Source: Nocardioides currus (GTDB lineage Bacteria; Actinomycetota; Actinomycetes; Propionibacteriales; Nocardioidaceae). Taken from it: DNA of 64,000 bases. The position numbers and the translations under genes are program-made. Below the pieces are notes generated by a model. It ran no database searches. It was given only the letters and a program-made list of their open reading frames with translations, and was not told where the DNA came from. Below are positions 27,075-35,238 of this stretch, one piece after another. The stretch is from contig NZ_PYXZ01000003.1 of NCBI RefSeq assembly GCF_003057875.1, forward strand, positions 124,357-188,356, in the 5' to 3' direction. Every line of letters starts with the position of its first letter. The stretch's first letter is position 1.

Positions 27075-27148
27075 CGGGTAACGCCAGGAAACATTCGCTC
27101 CCGCCACGACTGGTGGTGGCGGGAGTGCTCGATTCCTGGCGTTACCCG
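27075..27148 (-). repeat. Nested-hairpin element, copy 3
   Basis: Outer arms 27075-27090 and 27133-27148 form a perfect 16-bp stem (CGGGTAACGCCAGGAA on one side). Inside, CTCCCGCCAC pairs with GTGGCGGGAG around a short loop. Read on the minus strand, it aligns with copies 1 and 2, with the same GCACTCCCGCC core and CAGT loop region, although inner stem pairs and outer arm pairs have changed together. The stop TAA of the minus-strand RimB gene is part of the outer arm. Confidence 0.85.
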
Positions 27149-27648
27149 GCGGGCGGGGGCGAGGCGAGGCCGCGGTTGCGGCGGCGTACGGCCTTCTTCG
27201 GCCGACCGCCGAGGTAGGACCGGCGCGAGTCGATCAGGTAGCCCTGGCGCAACGCCTCGCGGCCGACCAGCATCCGGAAGCCCATCTGGTCGCGGCTCGT
27301 CAGCGTGACCTCGGCGGTGACCGTGCGCCCGACGAGGGTGATGTCCATCAGCACGACGTGGCGCTCCTGCACGTGGCCGGTCGACGACCGCACCTGGCGG
27401 CGGTCGTGGATCGGGCGCTCGACGTCGACCGAGTCCTCGCGCGATCGCTGCCACGGGTGGACCGAGAACCGCACCCAGGGCTCGCCGTCGCGGGTGAACT
27501 CCTCGATGTCGAAGGCGTGGATCGCGCTCGACCGCGCGCCGGTGTCGAGCTTGACCTTGATCCACTCGACGTCGATGCCCGGGAGGGAGATCCATTCACG
27601 CCACCCGGCGACCACCGCAGTGGTGCTGGTTGGATGAGTGGGAGCCAT
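27142..27648 (-). CDS. rimB: RimB-like retropepsin-type protease (ATP-dependent zinc protease family)
   Basis: A 168-residue protein of the PF05618 family. VEWIKVKLDTGARSSAIHAF carries the retropepsin-like aspartate (Asp35 in DTGA). RHVVLMDITLVGRTV and QMGFRMLVGREAL match the remaining barrel strands. RimB proteins are thought to trim the poly-glutamate tails that RimK adds to ribosomal protein S6; the divergent rimK at 27677 supports this. ATG at 27648 avoids overlap with rimK; another ATG at 27690 would lie inside it. The tail is basic and proline-rich (PKKAVRRRNRGLASPPPAG). Confidence 0.82.
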   Translation of the reverse strand: MAPTHPTSTTAVVAGWREWISLPGIDVEWIKVKLDTGARSSAIHAFDIEEFTRDGEPWVRFSVHPWQRSREDSVDVERPIHDRRQVRSSTGHVQERHVVLMDITLVGRTVTAEVTLTSRDQMGFRMLVGREALRQGYLIDSRRSYLGGRPKKAVRRRNRGLASPPPAG

Positions 27649-27676
27649 CCCCCCATCCAAGCAGGTGTAGATCGAC

Positions 27677-28870
<1,194 letters not shown>

Positions 28871-28871
28871 G

Positions 28872-29255
28872 TCAACCGGTGGATCCGCCGGTCCACTCGC
28901 GTACGGCGCTGCGGTCGGCCGGCGACGGGACGCCGGTGAGCATCGCGTCCACCTCGTCGGCCGGCACCAGGTCGCCGAGCAGGCTCGCGACCCGAGCCGC
29001 CGCGTCGCCCGCGGCCTGGTCGACGGCGCGCAGGATCGCCGCGGCCAGCTCGGTCGCGGGGAGCGACGTCGCGGTCGGCTCCAGCGTCAGGGCGGTCGGG
29101 CGGCCCGCGGCGTTGACGCGGACGTGGACGCGTCCGTGGGCGGTGTGCCCCTCGCCGTACACCTCCGCGAGGTCGGCCTGGAGGCGGGCGATGCGTTCGA
29201 GCTGACGCGCGTCATGGGTGTGGAGGTCGTCGAGCCAGGGGTCGGTGTCTGTCAT
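28872..29255 (-). CDS. YbaB/EbfC-like nucleoid-associated protein family
   Basis: A 127-residue protein. A long N-terminal helix (DARQLERIARLQADLAEVYG) is followed by RVHVRVNAAGRPTALTLEP and a third helix (LAAAILRAVDQAAGDAAARV), the fold pattern of YbaB/EbfC. True YbaB binds DNA next to recombination genes; actinobacterial paralogs like this one are often found elsewhere and are uncharacterised. Its stop lies 1 bp from the end of the convergent rimK. Confidence 0.65.
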   Translation of the reverse strand: MTDTDPWLDDLHTHDARQLERIARLQADLAEVYGEGHTAHGRVHVRVNAAGRPTALTLEPTATSLPATELAAAILRAVDQAAGDAAARVASLLGDLVPADEVDAMLTGVPSPADRSAVREWTGGSTG

Positions 29256-29332
29256 GGCGTGAGGCTTCCCGGCGACGAGGACGGCGGAACGGCCCGTTCG
29301 GCGCCTGTGGACAGGCGTGCCACGATCGAGGC

Positions 29333-29794
29333 ATGAGCCCCAAGATCGCCACCGCCGACCGGGTCCAGCTCGACGAGCTGCTGGACTTCGTCCGCCCGCG
29401 CCACCGGATGCTCCTCATCACCCAGCGCCACGACGGCAGTCCGCAGGCCTCGCCGGTGACCGGGGGCGTGGACGACGACGGACGCATCGTCATCGCGACC
29501 TACCCGCAGCGCGCGAAGACCAGGAACGCCCGCAAGCGCGGCGAGGTTAGCGTCGTGGTGCTCTCCGACGAGTGGGACGACGCGTGGGTGCAGGTCGACG
29601 GGACCGCCGAGGTGATCGACGCCGTCGACGACGTGGAGCCGTTCGTGGAGTACTTCCGCAACATTGCCGGCGAGCACTCCGACTGGGACGAGTACCGCGC
29701 CGCCATGGTGAAGCAGGGCAAGTCGCTGGTCCGGATCACGCCGACCGGCTGGGGCCCGGTGGCCACCGGCGGTTTCCCGCCGGAGCAGGTCTAG
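29333..29794 (+). CDS. PPOX-class F420-dependent oxidoreductase-like protein
   Basis: A 153-residue split-barrel flavin/F420 protein of the pyridoxamine 5'-phosphate oxidase superfamily. RHRMLLITQRHDGSPQASPVTGGVDDDG and IVIATYPQRAKTRNARKRGEVSVVV are the classic N-terminal pattern of the TIGR03618-type F420-dependent group, followed by VQVDGTAEVID. Such enzymes reduce biliverdin-like or xenobiotic substrates. Whether F420 or FMN is used cannot be read from the sequence. ATG start, with the divergent YbaB-type gene 77 bp away. Confidence 0.82.
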   Translation: MSPKIATADRVQLDELLDFVRPRHRMLLITQRHDGSPQASPVTGGVDDDGRIVIATYPQRAKTRNARKRGEVSVVVLSDEWDDAWVQVDGTAEVIDAVDDVEPFVEYFRNIAGEHSDWDEYRAAMVKQGKSLVRITPTGWGPVATGGFPPEQV

Positions 29795-29809
29795 CCCACC
29801 GACCGGCGG

Positions 29810-30857
29810 TCAGTAGCCGCCCTCGGGCGGCTCCATCTCGGCCCGCACGCCGAGCAGGCGCACGGGGCGCGAGTCGTCGAGGGCGTCGTACAGCGCGAGC
29901 GCCGTGTCCGCGAGCACGGCCGGATCCATCGTCGGACCCGCCAGCTTGCGCACCTTGGTGAACGTGAAGAACGGCGCGAAGCGCACCTTGAGGTGCACGC
30001 GTACGGCGGCGCGGCCCTCCTTCGCCAGGTCCTCGATCACGCGCTCGGCGAGCTCGGCCAACGCGTCGGCGACCGACGCACGGGTCGGCGAGGTCGGCCT
30101 GGAAGGTCGTCTCCCGCCCGTGCGCCCGCGCGACCCAGGGGGTGTCGTCGGGCCAGGACCGCCCGCCGCCGCGTCCGAGCCGGCCGATGTGCGGACCGGT
30201 GTTGGGTCCGAACGCCTCGACGAGCGGCTCCTCCGGGCTCGCCGCGAGCTGCGCGACGGTGTCGATCCCGATCGCCGCGAGCCGCTGCCCGATCTTCGTG
30301 CCGACGCCCCACAGCGCGGTCGTCGGCCGGTGGCCCATCACGTCCAGCCAGTTGTCGCGGTGCAGGAAGTAGGTGCCCTGCGGCTTGCCGAAGTCGGTCG
30401 CGATCTTGGCCCGCACGAGCGTGTCACCGATCCCGACCGAGCAGTGCAGGTCGGTCGCGGCCAGGACCGCCGCCTGGATCTCCAGCGCGGTCGCGTGCGG
30501 GTCGTCGGTCTCGACGCCGACGAAGGCCTCGTCCCAGCCGAGCACCTCGACGACCGCGCCGGGGTGCGCGCGCAGGGTCGCCATCACCCGCGCCGACGCG
30601 GCCTCGTAGACCGGGAAGTCGACCGGCAGGAAGACGGCCTCCGGGCAGCGGCGTGCGGCGAGCTTGAGCGCCAGCCCCGAGTGCACGCCACGCGCGCGGG
30701 CCTCGTAGGACGCGGTGGAGACGACCGCCCGCTCGGTCGGGTCGCCGCGCCCGCCGACGACCACCGGCAGGCCCACGAGCTCGGGGTGGCGCAGCAGCTC
30801 GACGGCGACGAGGAACTGGTCCATGTCGACGTGGAGCACCCACCGCTGGCCCATCAC
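29810..30857 (-). pseudogene. dinB: DNA polymerase IV (DinB2-like), frameshifted near 30080
   Basis: Y-family DNA polymerase. Residues 1-250 read in one frame: HVDMDQFLVAVELLRHPEL palm start with two catalytic Asp, VLGWDEAFVGV with the palm DE, and CSVGIGDTLVRAKIATDFGKPQG. After ETTFQADLADP the frame changes; the remaining 83 residues (VADALAELAERV, FAPFFTFTKVRK, VRLLGVRAEMEP) continue in the next frame. Removing one base near 30080 would restore DLADPASVADALAELA exactly, so this is a single-base insertion or a sequencing error. Leu replaces the usual aromatic steric-gate residue after DMDQF. No beta-clamp motif is seen at the end. Confidence 0.8.
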
Positions 30858-30880
30858 GCGATCCTGTCAGAATCGAGCCT

Positions 30881-31234
30881 GTGATCGAGCCCCTCCAGAC
30901 GATCCTGATCGTCGTCTCGCTGCTGCTCGCGGTCGCCGCGGGTGTGTACGTCGCCCTCGACCGCAGCCCCGACAACCTCCTCGTCGGCCTGGCCGGCCTG
31001 CTCGAGCTCGGGTTCCTCGCCCAGGCGGTCATCGGGATCGTGCAGGTCGCCGGTGACGACGACGTCGCCAGCCCGGTCACCTACGTCGGCTACCTCCTCG
31101 CGGCGCTCGTCGTGCTCCCCGTCGGAGTCCTCTGGTCGCTGTCCGAGCGCAGCCGCGGGGCGACCGCGGTGCTGATCGTGGCCGCACTGACGTCGGCCTT
31201 CCTGGTCGTGCGGATGGTGCAGGTCCATGGCTGA
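30881..31234 (+). CDS. Small integral membrane protein
   Basis: A 117-residue protein with four predicted transmembrane helices (ILIVVSLLLAVAAGVYVAL; LLVGLAGLLELGFLAQAVIG; VTYVGYLLAALVVLPVGVLW; ATAVLIVAALTSAFLVV). No enzyme motif is visible. The GTG start is 23 bp from the divergent dinB start. It overlaps the next membrane protein gene by 8 bp, so the two are coupled. Confidence 0.75.
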   Translation: MIEPLQTILIVVSLLLAVAAGVYVALDRSPDNLLVGLAGLLELGFLAQAVIGIVQVAGDDDVASPVTYVGYLLAALVVLPVGVLWSLSERSRGATAVLIVAALTSAFLVVRMVQVHG

Positions 31235-31640
31235 GGCCGGTTCGACCCGGTCGGGACTCGGCCGCGTGCTGGTGGCGGTCTACGCCGTGTTCGCCCTCTC
31301 GGCGACGGCCCGCTCGGGCGTCCAGCTCGCGACCAAGGCGGGCGAGGCGCCGCTCGCCTACACGCTCTCCGCGCTGGCGGGCGTCGTCTACATCGCCGCC
31401 ACGCTGGGGCTCGCCGAGGTCGGCCCCGCTCCACGCCGACTGGCGTGGGCGGCTGTCGGGTTCGAGCTCGTCGGCGTGCTCACGGTCGGCACGCTGACCG
31501 TCCTGGACCCCGAGCTGTTCCCGGACGCGACCGTCTGGTCGGACTACGGCCAGGGCTACGGCTACCTACCGCTCGTGCTGCCCTTCCTCGGCCTGGCCTG
31601 GCTGGTCCGGACGAGGCCGCGACCTGAGCACGCGACCTGA
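31227..31640 (+). CDS. Small integral membrane protein
   Basis: A 137-residue membrane protein with four helices (VLVAVYAVFALSATA; YTLSALAGVVYIAATLGLAEV; LAWAAVGFELVGVLTVGTLTVL; YLPLVLPFLGLAWLVR) and a conserved-looking aromatic loop, DATVWSDYGQGYGY. It probably forms a pair with the preceding 117-residue membrane protein. Function unknown. Confidence 0.75.
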   Translation: MAEAGSTRSGLGRVLVAVYAVFALSATARSGVQLATKAGEAPLAYTLSALAGVVYIAATLGLAEVGPAPRRLAWAAVGFELVGVLTVGTLTVLDPELFPDATVWSDYGQGYGYLPLVLPFLGLAWLVRTRPRPEHAT

Positions 31641-31710
31641 GCACGGGCCCCGATCAATCCCCGCTTGCGGGCATGGTCGCCGGCACCGCGGGCTGACTAG
31701 CGTGCCCGCC

Positions 31711-32250
31711 ATGGCGCTTCGAGCAGCAGCAGTCCTCACCCTGGCCCTCGCCCTGGCGGGTCAAACCGCCGTCGCCCACGCGGGCGTGACCACGATCAAC
31801 GACCCGACCGGCGACCAGGTCGGCAGCGGGGACAACGACATCCGTCGCGTCACCCTCAGCCACACGACCGGCAACGTGTCGATCGACATCTCCGGCGACG
31901 GCTACGGAGCCGACGGCTACACGGTCTTCCTCGACGTCACGCCGGCAGGCAAGGGTCCGGACTTCGCGGTCTACTACGAGACCTACCTCTCGGAGTACGC
32001 CGAGATCCGCACGACGACGAAGGACTGGGAGGCCGGCAAGCGCGTCCGGTGCCGGGTCAGGACCGGTGGCGGCGGGGCCGACGGGGTGGCGGCCGGGTTC
32101 AGCTTCGACCGAGCCTGCCTGAAGACCGGTGGTCAGCTGCCGGCCCGGATCCGGGTCAACGTCCAGGCCAACGACTTCGAGCAGGTGGAGCCCGGCGACT
32201 CCGCCCCGGGTCGTCGCCAGTGGAGCAGGTGGGTCGGCTCCGGGCGCTGA
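31711..32250 (+). CDS. Secreted hypothetical protein
   Basis: A 179-residue exported protein with a Sec signal peptide of about 24 residues (ALRAAAVLTLALALAGQTAVAHA). The mature part is a small beta-rich domain, with two Cys (RVRCRVRT and FDRACLK) likely to form a disulfide, and repeated short strands (IRRVTLSHTTGNVSIDISGDG). ATG at 31711 is chosen over a GTG 9 bp upstream because it gives the usual signal peptide. No family is recognised. Confidence 0.7.
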   Translation: MALRAAAVLTLALALAGQTAVAHAGVTTINDPTGDQVGSGDNDIRRVTLSHTTGNVSIDISGDGYGADGYTVFLDVTPAGKGPDFAVYYETYLSEYAEIRTTTKDWEAGKRVRCRVRTGGGGADGVAAGFSFDRACLKTGGQLPARIRVNVQANDFEQVEPGDSAPGRRQWSRWVGSGR

Positions 32251-32262
32251 CGCACCGGGCAG

Positions 32263-32982
32263 TCAGTCGGTGACGACCGGGAACTCCTTCATCGCGTGGT
32301 CCGCGATCTTCTTCATCATGTAGGCGTCGATGCCTGCGCCCATGAAGCCGCCGGCGACGGGGACGACCCGGCCGAAGCGGCTCAGGACCTTGGTGCCGAC
32401 GCCGCGCAGCAGCCGGAACCCGACGGCCTTGTTGACGACCATCAGCGCCGCGGGGGGCAGGTTGCGCAGCGCGAGCGAGGTGATGCGACCGCCGCCGGTC
32501 GCCATCCCGGCCTTCTTCAGCACCTCGTCGGACTTCGAGCCGACCAGCGTGAGGAGGACGGCGGTGCGGATGCGCGGCTCCGTGACGTCGTAGCCGCGCA
32601 GGATCGCGATCGCGCCGACCATCCGGGTGGCCTGGACGTAGAACTCGAGCACGTTGGCGGGCAGCGCGACCGGCAGCGTGACGAAGCCGCCGACACCGGT
32701 GACGAAGCCGCCGACGGCCCCGCGGGACATCGTGCCGCGAGCGATCGCCTTGATCGCCTCCTCGCGGGAGCTTTGCTCCTTCTTGGCCGCGCTGGCGACC
32801 TGACCCGCCGACCTGATCGGCCCCCGCCCGTCGAGGCCGATGTCGAGGAGCATGTCCATGACCCGGTTGATCGCCTGGTTGGCGGTCCCCTCGTCGACGT
32901 CCGGGTCGTTGGCCGCCTCGAGCGCCGATCGCGTCTCCTTGATCTGCTCGCGCTGCGGCTTGAAGAGGTCGATGAGGCCCAT
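32263..32982 (-). CDS. EcsC-like membrane-associated protein
   Basis: A 239-residue protein. Residues 95-215 resemble the EcsC/DUF-type glycine-rich membrane-associated domain: RGAVGGFVTGVGGFVTLPVALPANVLEFYVQATRM, then VPVAGGFMGAGIDAYMMKKIADHA. It has several amphipathic or short hydrophobic helices but no clear long transmembrane segment. The role of the family is unknown; EcsC is linked to ABC transport and secretion in Bacillus. It is divergent from the secreted hydrolase, with the triple operator between the two. Confidence 0.65.
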   Translation of the reverse strand: MGLIDLFKPQREQIKETRSALEAANDPDVDEGTANQAINRVMDMLLDIGLDGRGPIRSAGQVASAAKKEQSSREEAIKAIARGTMSRGAVGGFVTGVGGFVTLPVALPANVLEFYVQATRMVGAIAILRGYDVTEPRIRTAVLLTLVGSKSDEVLKKAGMATGGGRITSLALRNLPPAALMVVNKAVGFRLLRGVGTKVLSRFGRVVPVAGGFMGAGIDAYMMKKIADHAMKEFPVVTD

Positions 32983-33000
32983 GGACGCATCCTGTCACCG

Positions 33001-33120
33001 GTTGGCAACTGGATACCAACGTCACGGATCCGGGATCCCACCGCGGCGCAGTAGGTATCCAGCTACCAACGCCGGCGGCGATGGACCGCGAAAAGGCCGA
33101 TTCGGTATCCACCTGCCAAC
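33001..33120. promoter_or_regulatory. Three operator-like 20-bp repeats at an exact 50-bp spacing
   Basis: Copy A (33001-33020) on the minus strand reads GTTGGTATCCAGTTGCCAAC. Copy B (33051-33070) reads GTAGGTATCCAGCTACCAAC. Copy C (33101-33120) reads TTCGGTATCCACCTGCCAAC. All share GGTATCC and CCAAC; A has perfect GTTGG/CCAAC arms. Starts are 50 bp apart. They fill the 256-bp divergent region between the EcsC-like gene and the secreted hydrolase gene, so they are probably binding sites of one regulator controlling both. Confidence 0.75.
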
Positions 33121-33238
33121 CAGCCGACCGTCCCAGGCTGCTGGCGAACTCAACGACCACAAGGGTGAGACGACCGTCACACCGTCCTAGCGTCGACGGG
33201 TCGGGCGCATCGGGTGCCCGCTCCCGGAAGGCGTTCCC

Positions 33239-34660
33239 ATGACGCACCTCTCGCGACACCTCGCCCGCGCGGCCGGCCTCGTCCCGGCGGCGACGCTCCT
33301 CCTGCTCGCCGCGCTGACCGGTCCACCCGCCCAGGCCGCGGAGGCCGCGCCGGTCCCGACGACGTGTCCGCCGGCCGTCGCGGAGCTGGCGACCTGTTGG
33401 ACCGGGCAGGACGCCAACGGCGCCTTCTACGCGATCGCCGTCCCGCGCGAGTGGAACGGCGACCTGGTCGTCCACTCCCACGGCGGTCCCGACCTCGACG
33501 ACCCCACCGACGCCTCACGCAGCCTCGACGACCTCGACCGTTGGTCGGTCATGGTGCGCGAGGGCTACGCCTGGGTCGGCTCGGCCTACCGCCGCGGTGG
33601 CTTCGGGACCCGGATGGCCGTCGCCGACACCGAGAGCGCCCGCACCGAGTTCGTCGCAGCGTTCGGCGAGCCGGGGCGCACCTTCGCGCACGGGCAGTCG
33701 TGGGGAGGCGACGTCGCGGCGAAGCTCGTGGAGGTCCACCCCTCGACGTACGACGGCGTGCTGCTCACCAACGGCGTGCTGGCCGGCGGGTCGCGCGGCT
33801 ACGACTACCGCGTCGACCTCCGCGTGGTCTACCAGTACTACTGCGGCAACCACCCGCGCCCGACCGAGCCGCAGTACCCGCTCTGGATGGGGCTGCGGGC
33901 CGACTCCACGATGACGTCGGGCGGGCTGCGTGCGCGGCTCCAGGAGTGCACCGGGATCGAGTCCGACCCGGCCACCCGCACGCCGCTCCAGCAGCAGAAC
34001 CTCGACGACATCCTCGCCGTCACCGGGATCCCGGAGCGCACGCTCGGGTCGCACCTGAGCTTCGCGACCTTCACGTTCCGCGACATCGTGCACGAGCGAC
34101 TGGGGGATCGGAACCCGTTCTCCAACCGAGGGGTCCGCTACTCCGGCAGCCACGACGACCGGGCGCTCAACCGCGGCGTCGAGCGCTTCTCGGCGGACCC
34201 GTCGGCCCGGCGCGACCTGTCCTGGGACAGCGACCTCACCGGCGCGGTGACGATCCCGACCGTGACCCTCCACGCGACCGACGACCCGACCGCCTTCGTG
34301 GAGCACGAGTCGGCCTACCGCGAGACCCGCGAGGGCGCCGGGACCGCCGATCTCCTGGTGCAGAACTTCACGCACGAGTCGGAGCACAGCGCGCTGAGCA
34401 ACAGCGGGTACGCCGCCGCGATGGACGCCCTCGCGACCTGGGTCGACACCGGGGTGCGGCCCACGCCCGCGGGGATCGCCGCGGCGTGCCCGGCGTTCGA
34501 CGCGACGTACGGCGCCGGCTGCTTCCTCGACCCCGGCTTCACGCCCGGCAGCTATGCCTCGCGGGTGGAGCCGCGTCCCGGTGGGACGCGCTGGCCGGCG
34601 ATCTCGGCGGCCCAGGAGCGAGCCTGGAGCCACGTCCCGGGCATCGGCATCGCCCCCTGA
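33239..34660 (+). CDS. Secreted alpha/beta hydrolase
   Basis: A 473-residue exported hydrolase with a Sec signal peptide (ATLLLLAALTGPPAQAAEA) of about 34 residues. The oxyanion motif is LVVHSHGGPD, the nucleophile elbow is FAHGQSWGGDVAAKL (Ser154), and a late Asp and His occur in HATDDPTAF and FTHESEHSAL. Two Cys near the N-terminus and others at the C-terminus suggest disulfides. The substrate is unknown; esterase, peptidase or feruloyl esterase-like functions are possible. Its last 109 bp overlap the convergent DUF4396 gene. Confidence 0.82.
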   Translation: MTHLSRHLARAAGLVPAATLLLLAALTGPPAQAAEAAPVPTTCPPAVAELATCWTGQDANGAFYAIAVPREWNGDLVVHSHGGPDLDDPTDASRSLDDLDRWSVMVREGYAWVGSAYRRGGFGTRMAVADTESARTEFVAAFGEPGRTFAHGQSWGGDVAAKLVEVHPSTYDGVLLTNGVLAGGSRGYDYRVDLRVVYQYYCGNHPRPTEPQYPLWMGLRADSTMTSGGLRARLQECTGIESDPATRTPLQQQNLDDILAVTGIPERTLGSHLSFATFTFRDIVHERLGDRNPFSNRGVRYSGSHDDRALNRGVERFSADPSARRDLSWDSDLTGAVTIPTVTLHATDDPTAFVEHESAYRETREGAGTADLLVQNFTHESEHSALSNSGYAAAMDALATWVDTGVRPTPAGIAAACPAFDATYGAGCFLDPGFTPGSYASRVEPRPGGTRWPAISAAQERAWSHVPGIGIAP

Positions 34661-35238
34661 CTCCGCGTCGTCGCGGGCTCGCCCCGCTGGGCGAGCTCGT
34701 CGGCGACCGAGACGGTGAGCCCGCCGACGAGGAACGCCACGATCGCGGCGGCCAGGGCTCCGGCGCTGATCGTCGGCCCGCGCGAATGGGAGTCGTGGTC
34801 GCCGTGCATGTCGTGGGTGAGCGCGTGTCCCTGGCCGCGGTCGATCAGCGCGCGGTTGACCGGGAAGGCGGCCACGAAGGCGACCGCGAGGGCGAGCATC
34901 ATCGACAGCCAGAACACCGGGTTGACCAGGCCGGCGTCCATCGCGCCCGGCACGACGGCCACCACCGCGTTGTCGACGACCTCCATGGTCAGGATCGAGA
35001 GCGTGTCGGCCGCGAGCACGACCTTCAGGGCCGAGCCGAGCGCCACGCCGCCCTGCACGAGCGGCAACGTCGACAGGGCGTAGCCGAAGACGAAGGCCAG
35101 CCCGATCGAGAGGGCGATCGTGACCGCGTTGGTCAGGCCGGCGGCGGTGCCGACCAGCAGGCCGAGGATCTCGCCGATCGCGCATCCGGTCAGGCAGTGC
35201 AGGGTGGCGCTGGCGGCCATCGCGTTGCGGGCGTTCAT
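34552..35238 (-). CDS. DUF4396 copper-cluster membrane protein
   Basis: A 228-residue polytopic membrane protein with about five helices. [19 protein letters not shown] is the family start with two Cys, followed by [16 protein letters not shown] and [18 protein letters not shown] His-rich cytosolic loop, [12 protein letters not shown], could bind copper. It starts with an ATGA overlap at the end of copA, so it belongs to the copper operon. The C-terminal 36 codons lie antisense to the end of the secreted hydrolase gene; these may be dispensable. Confidence 0.8.
   Translation of the reverse strand: MNARNAMAASATLHCLTGCAIGEILGLLVGTAAGLTNAVTIALSIGLAFVFGYALSTLPLVQGGVALGSALKVVLAADTLSILTMEVVDNAVVAVVPGAMDAGLVNPVFWLSMMLALAVAFVAAFPVNRALIDRGQGHALTHDMHGDHDSHSRGPTISAGALAAAIVAFLVGGLTVSVADELAQRGEPATTRSQGAMPMPGTWLQARSWAAEIAGQRVPPGRGSTREA

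Noticed and set aside
29736..30857. A full-length 373-residue polymerase in one frame
   Set aside because: After about residue 250 the frame gives an Arg-rich nonsense tail, while the true C-terminal domain continues in the next frame, so a frameshift is the better explanation.
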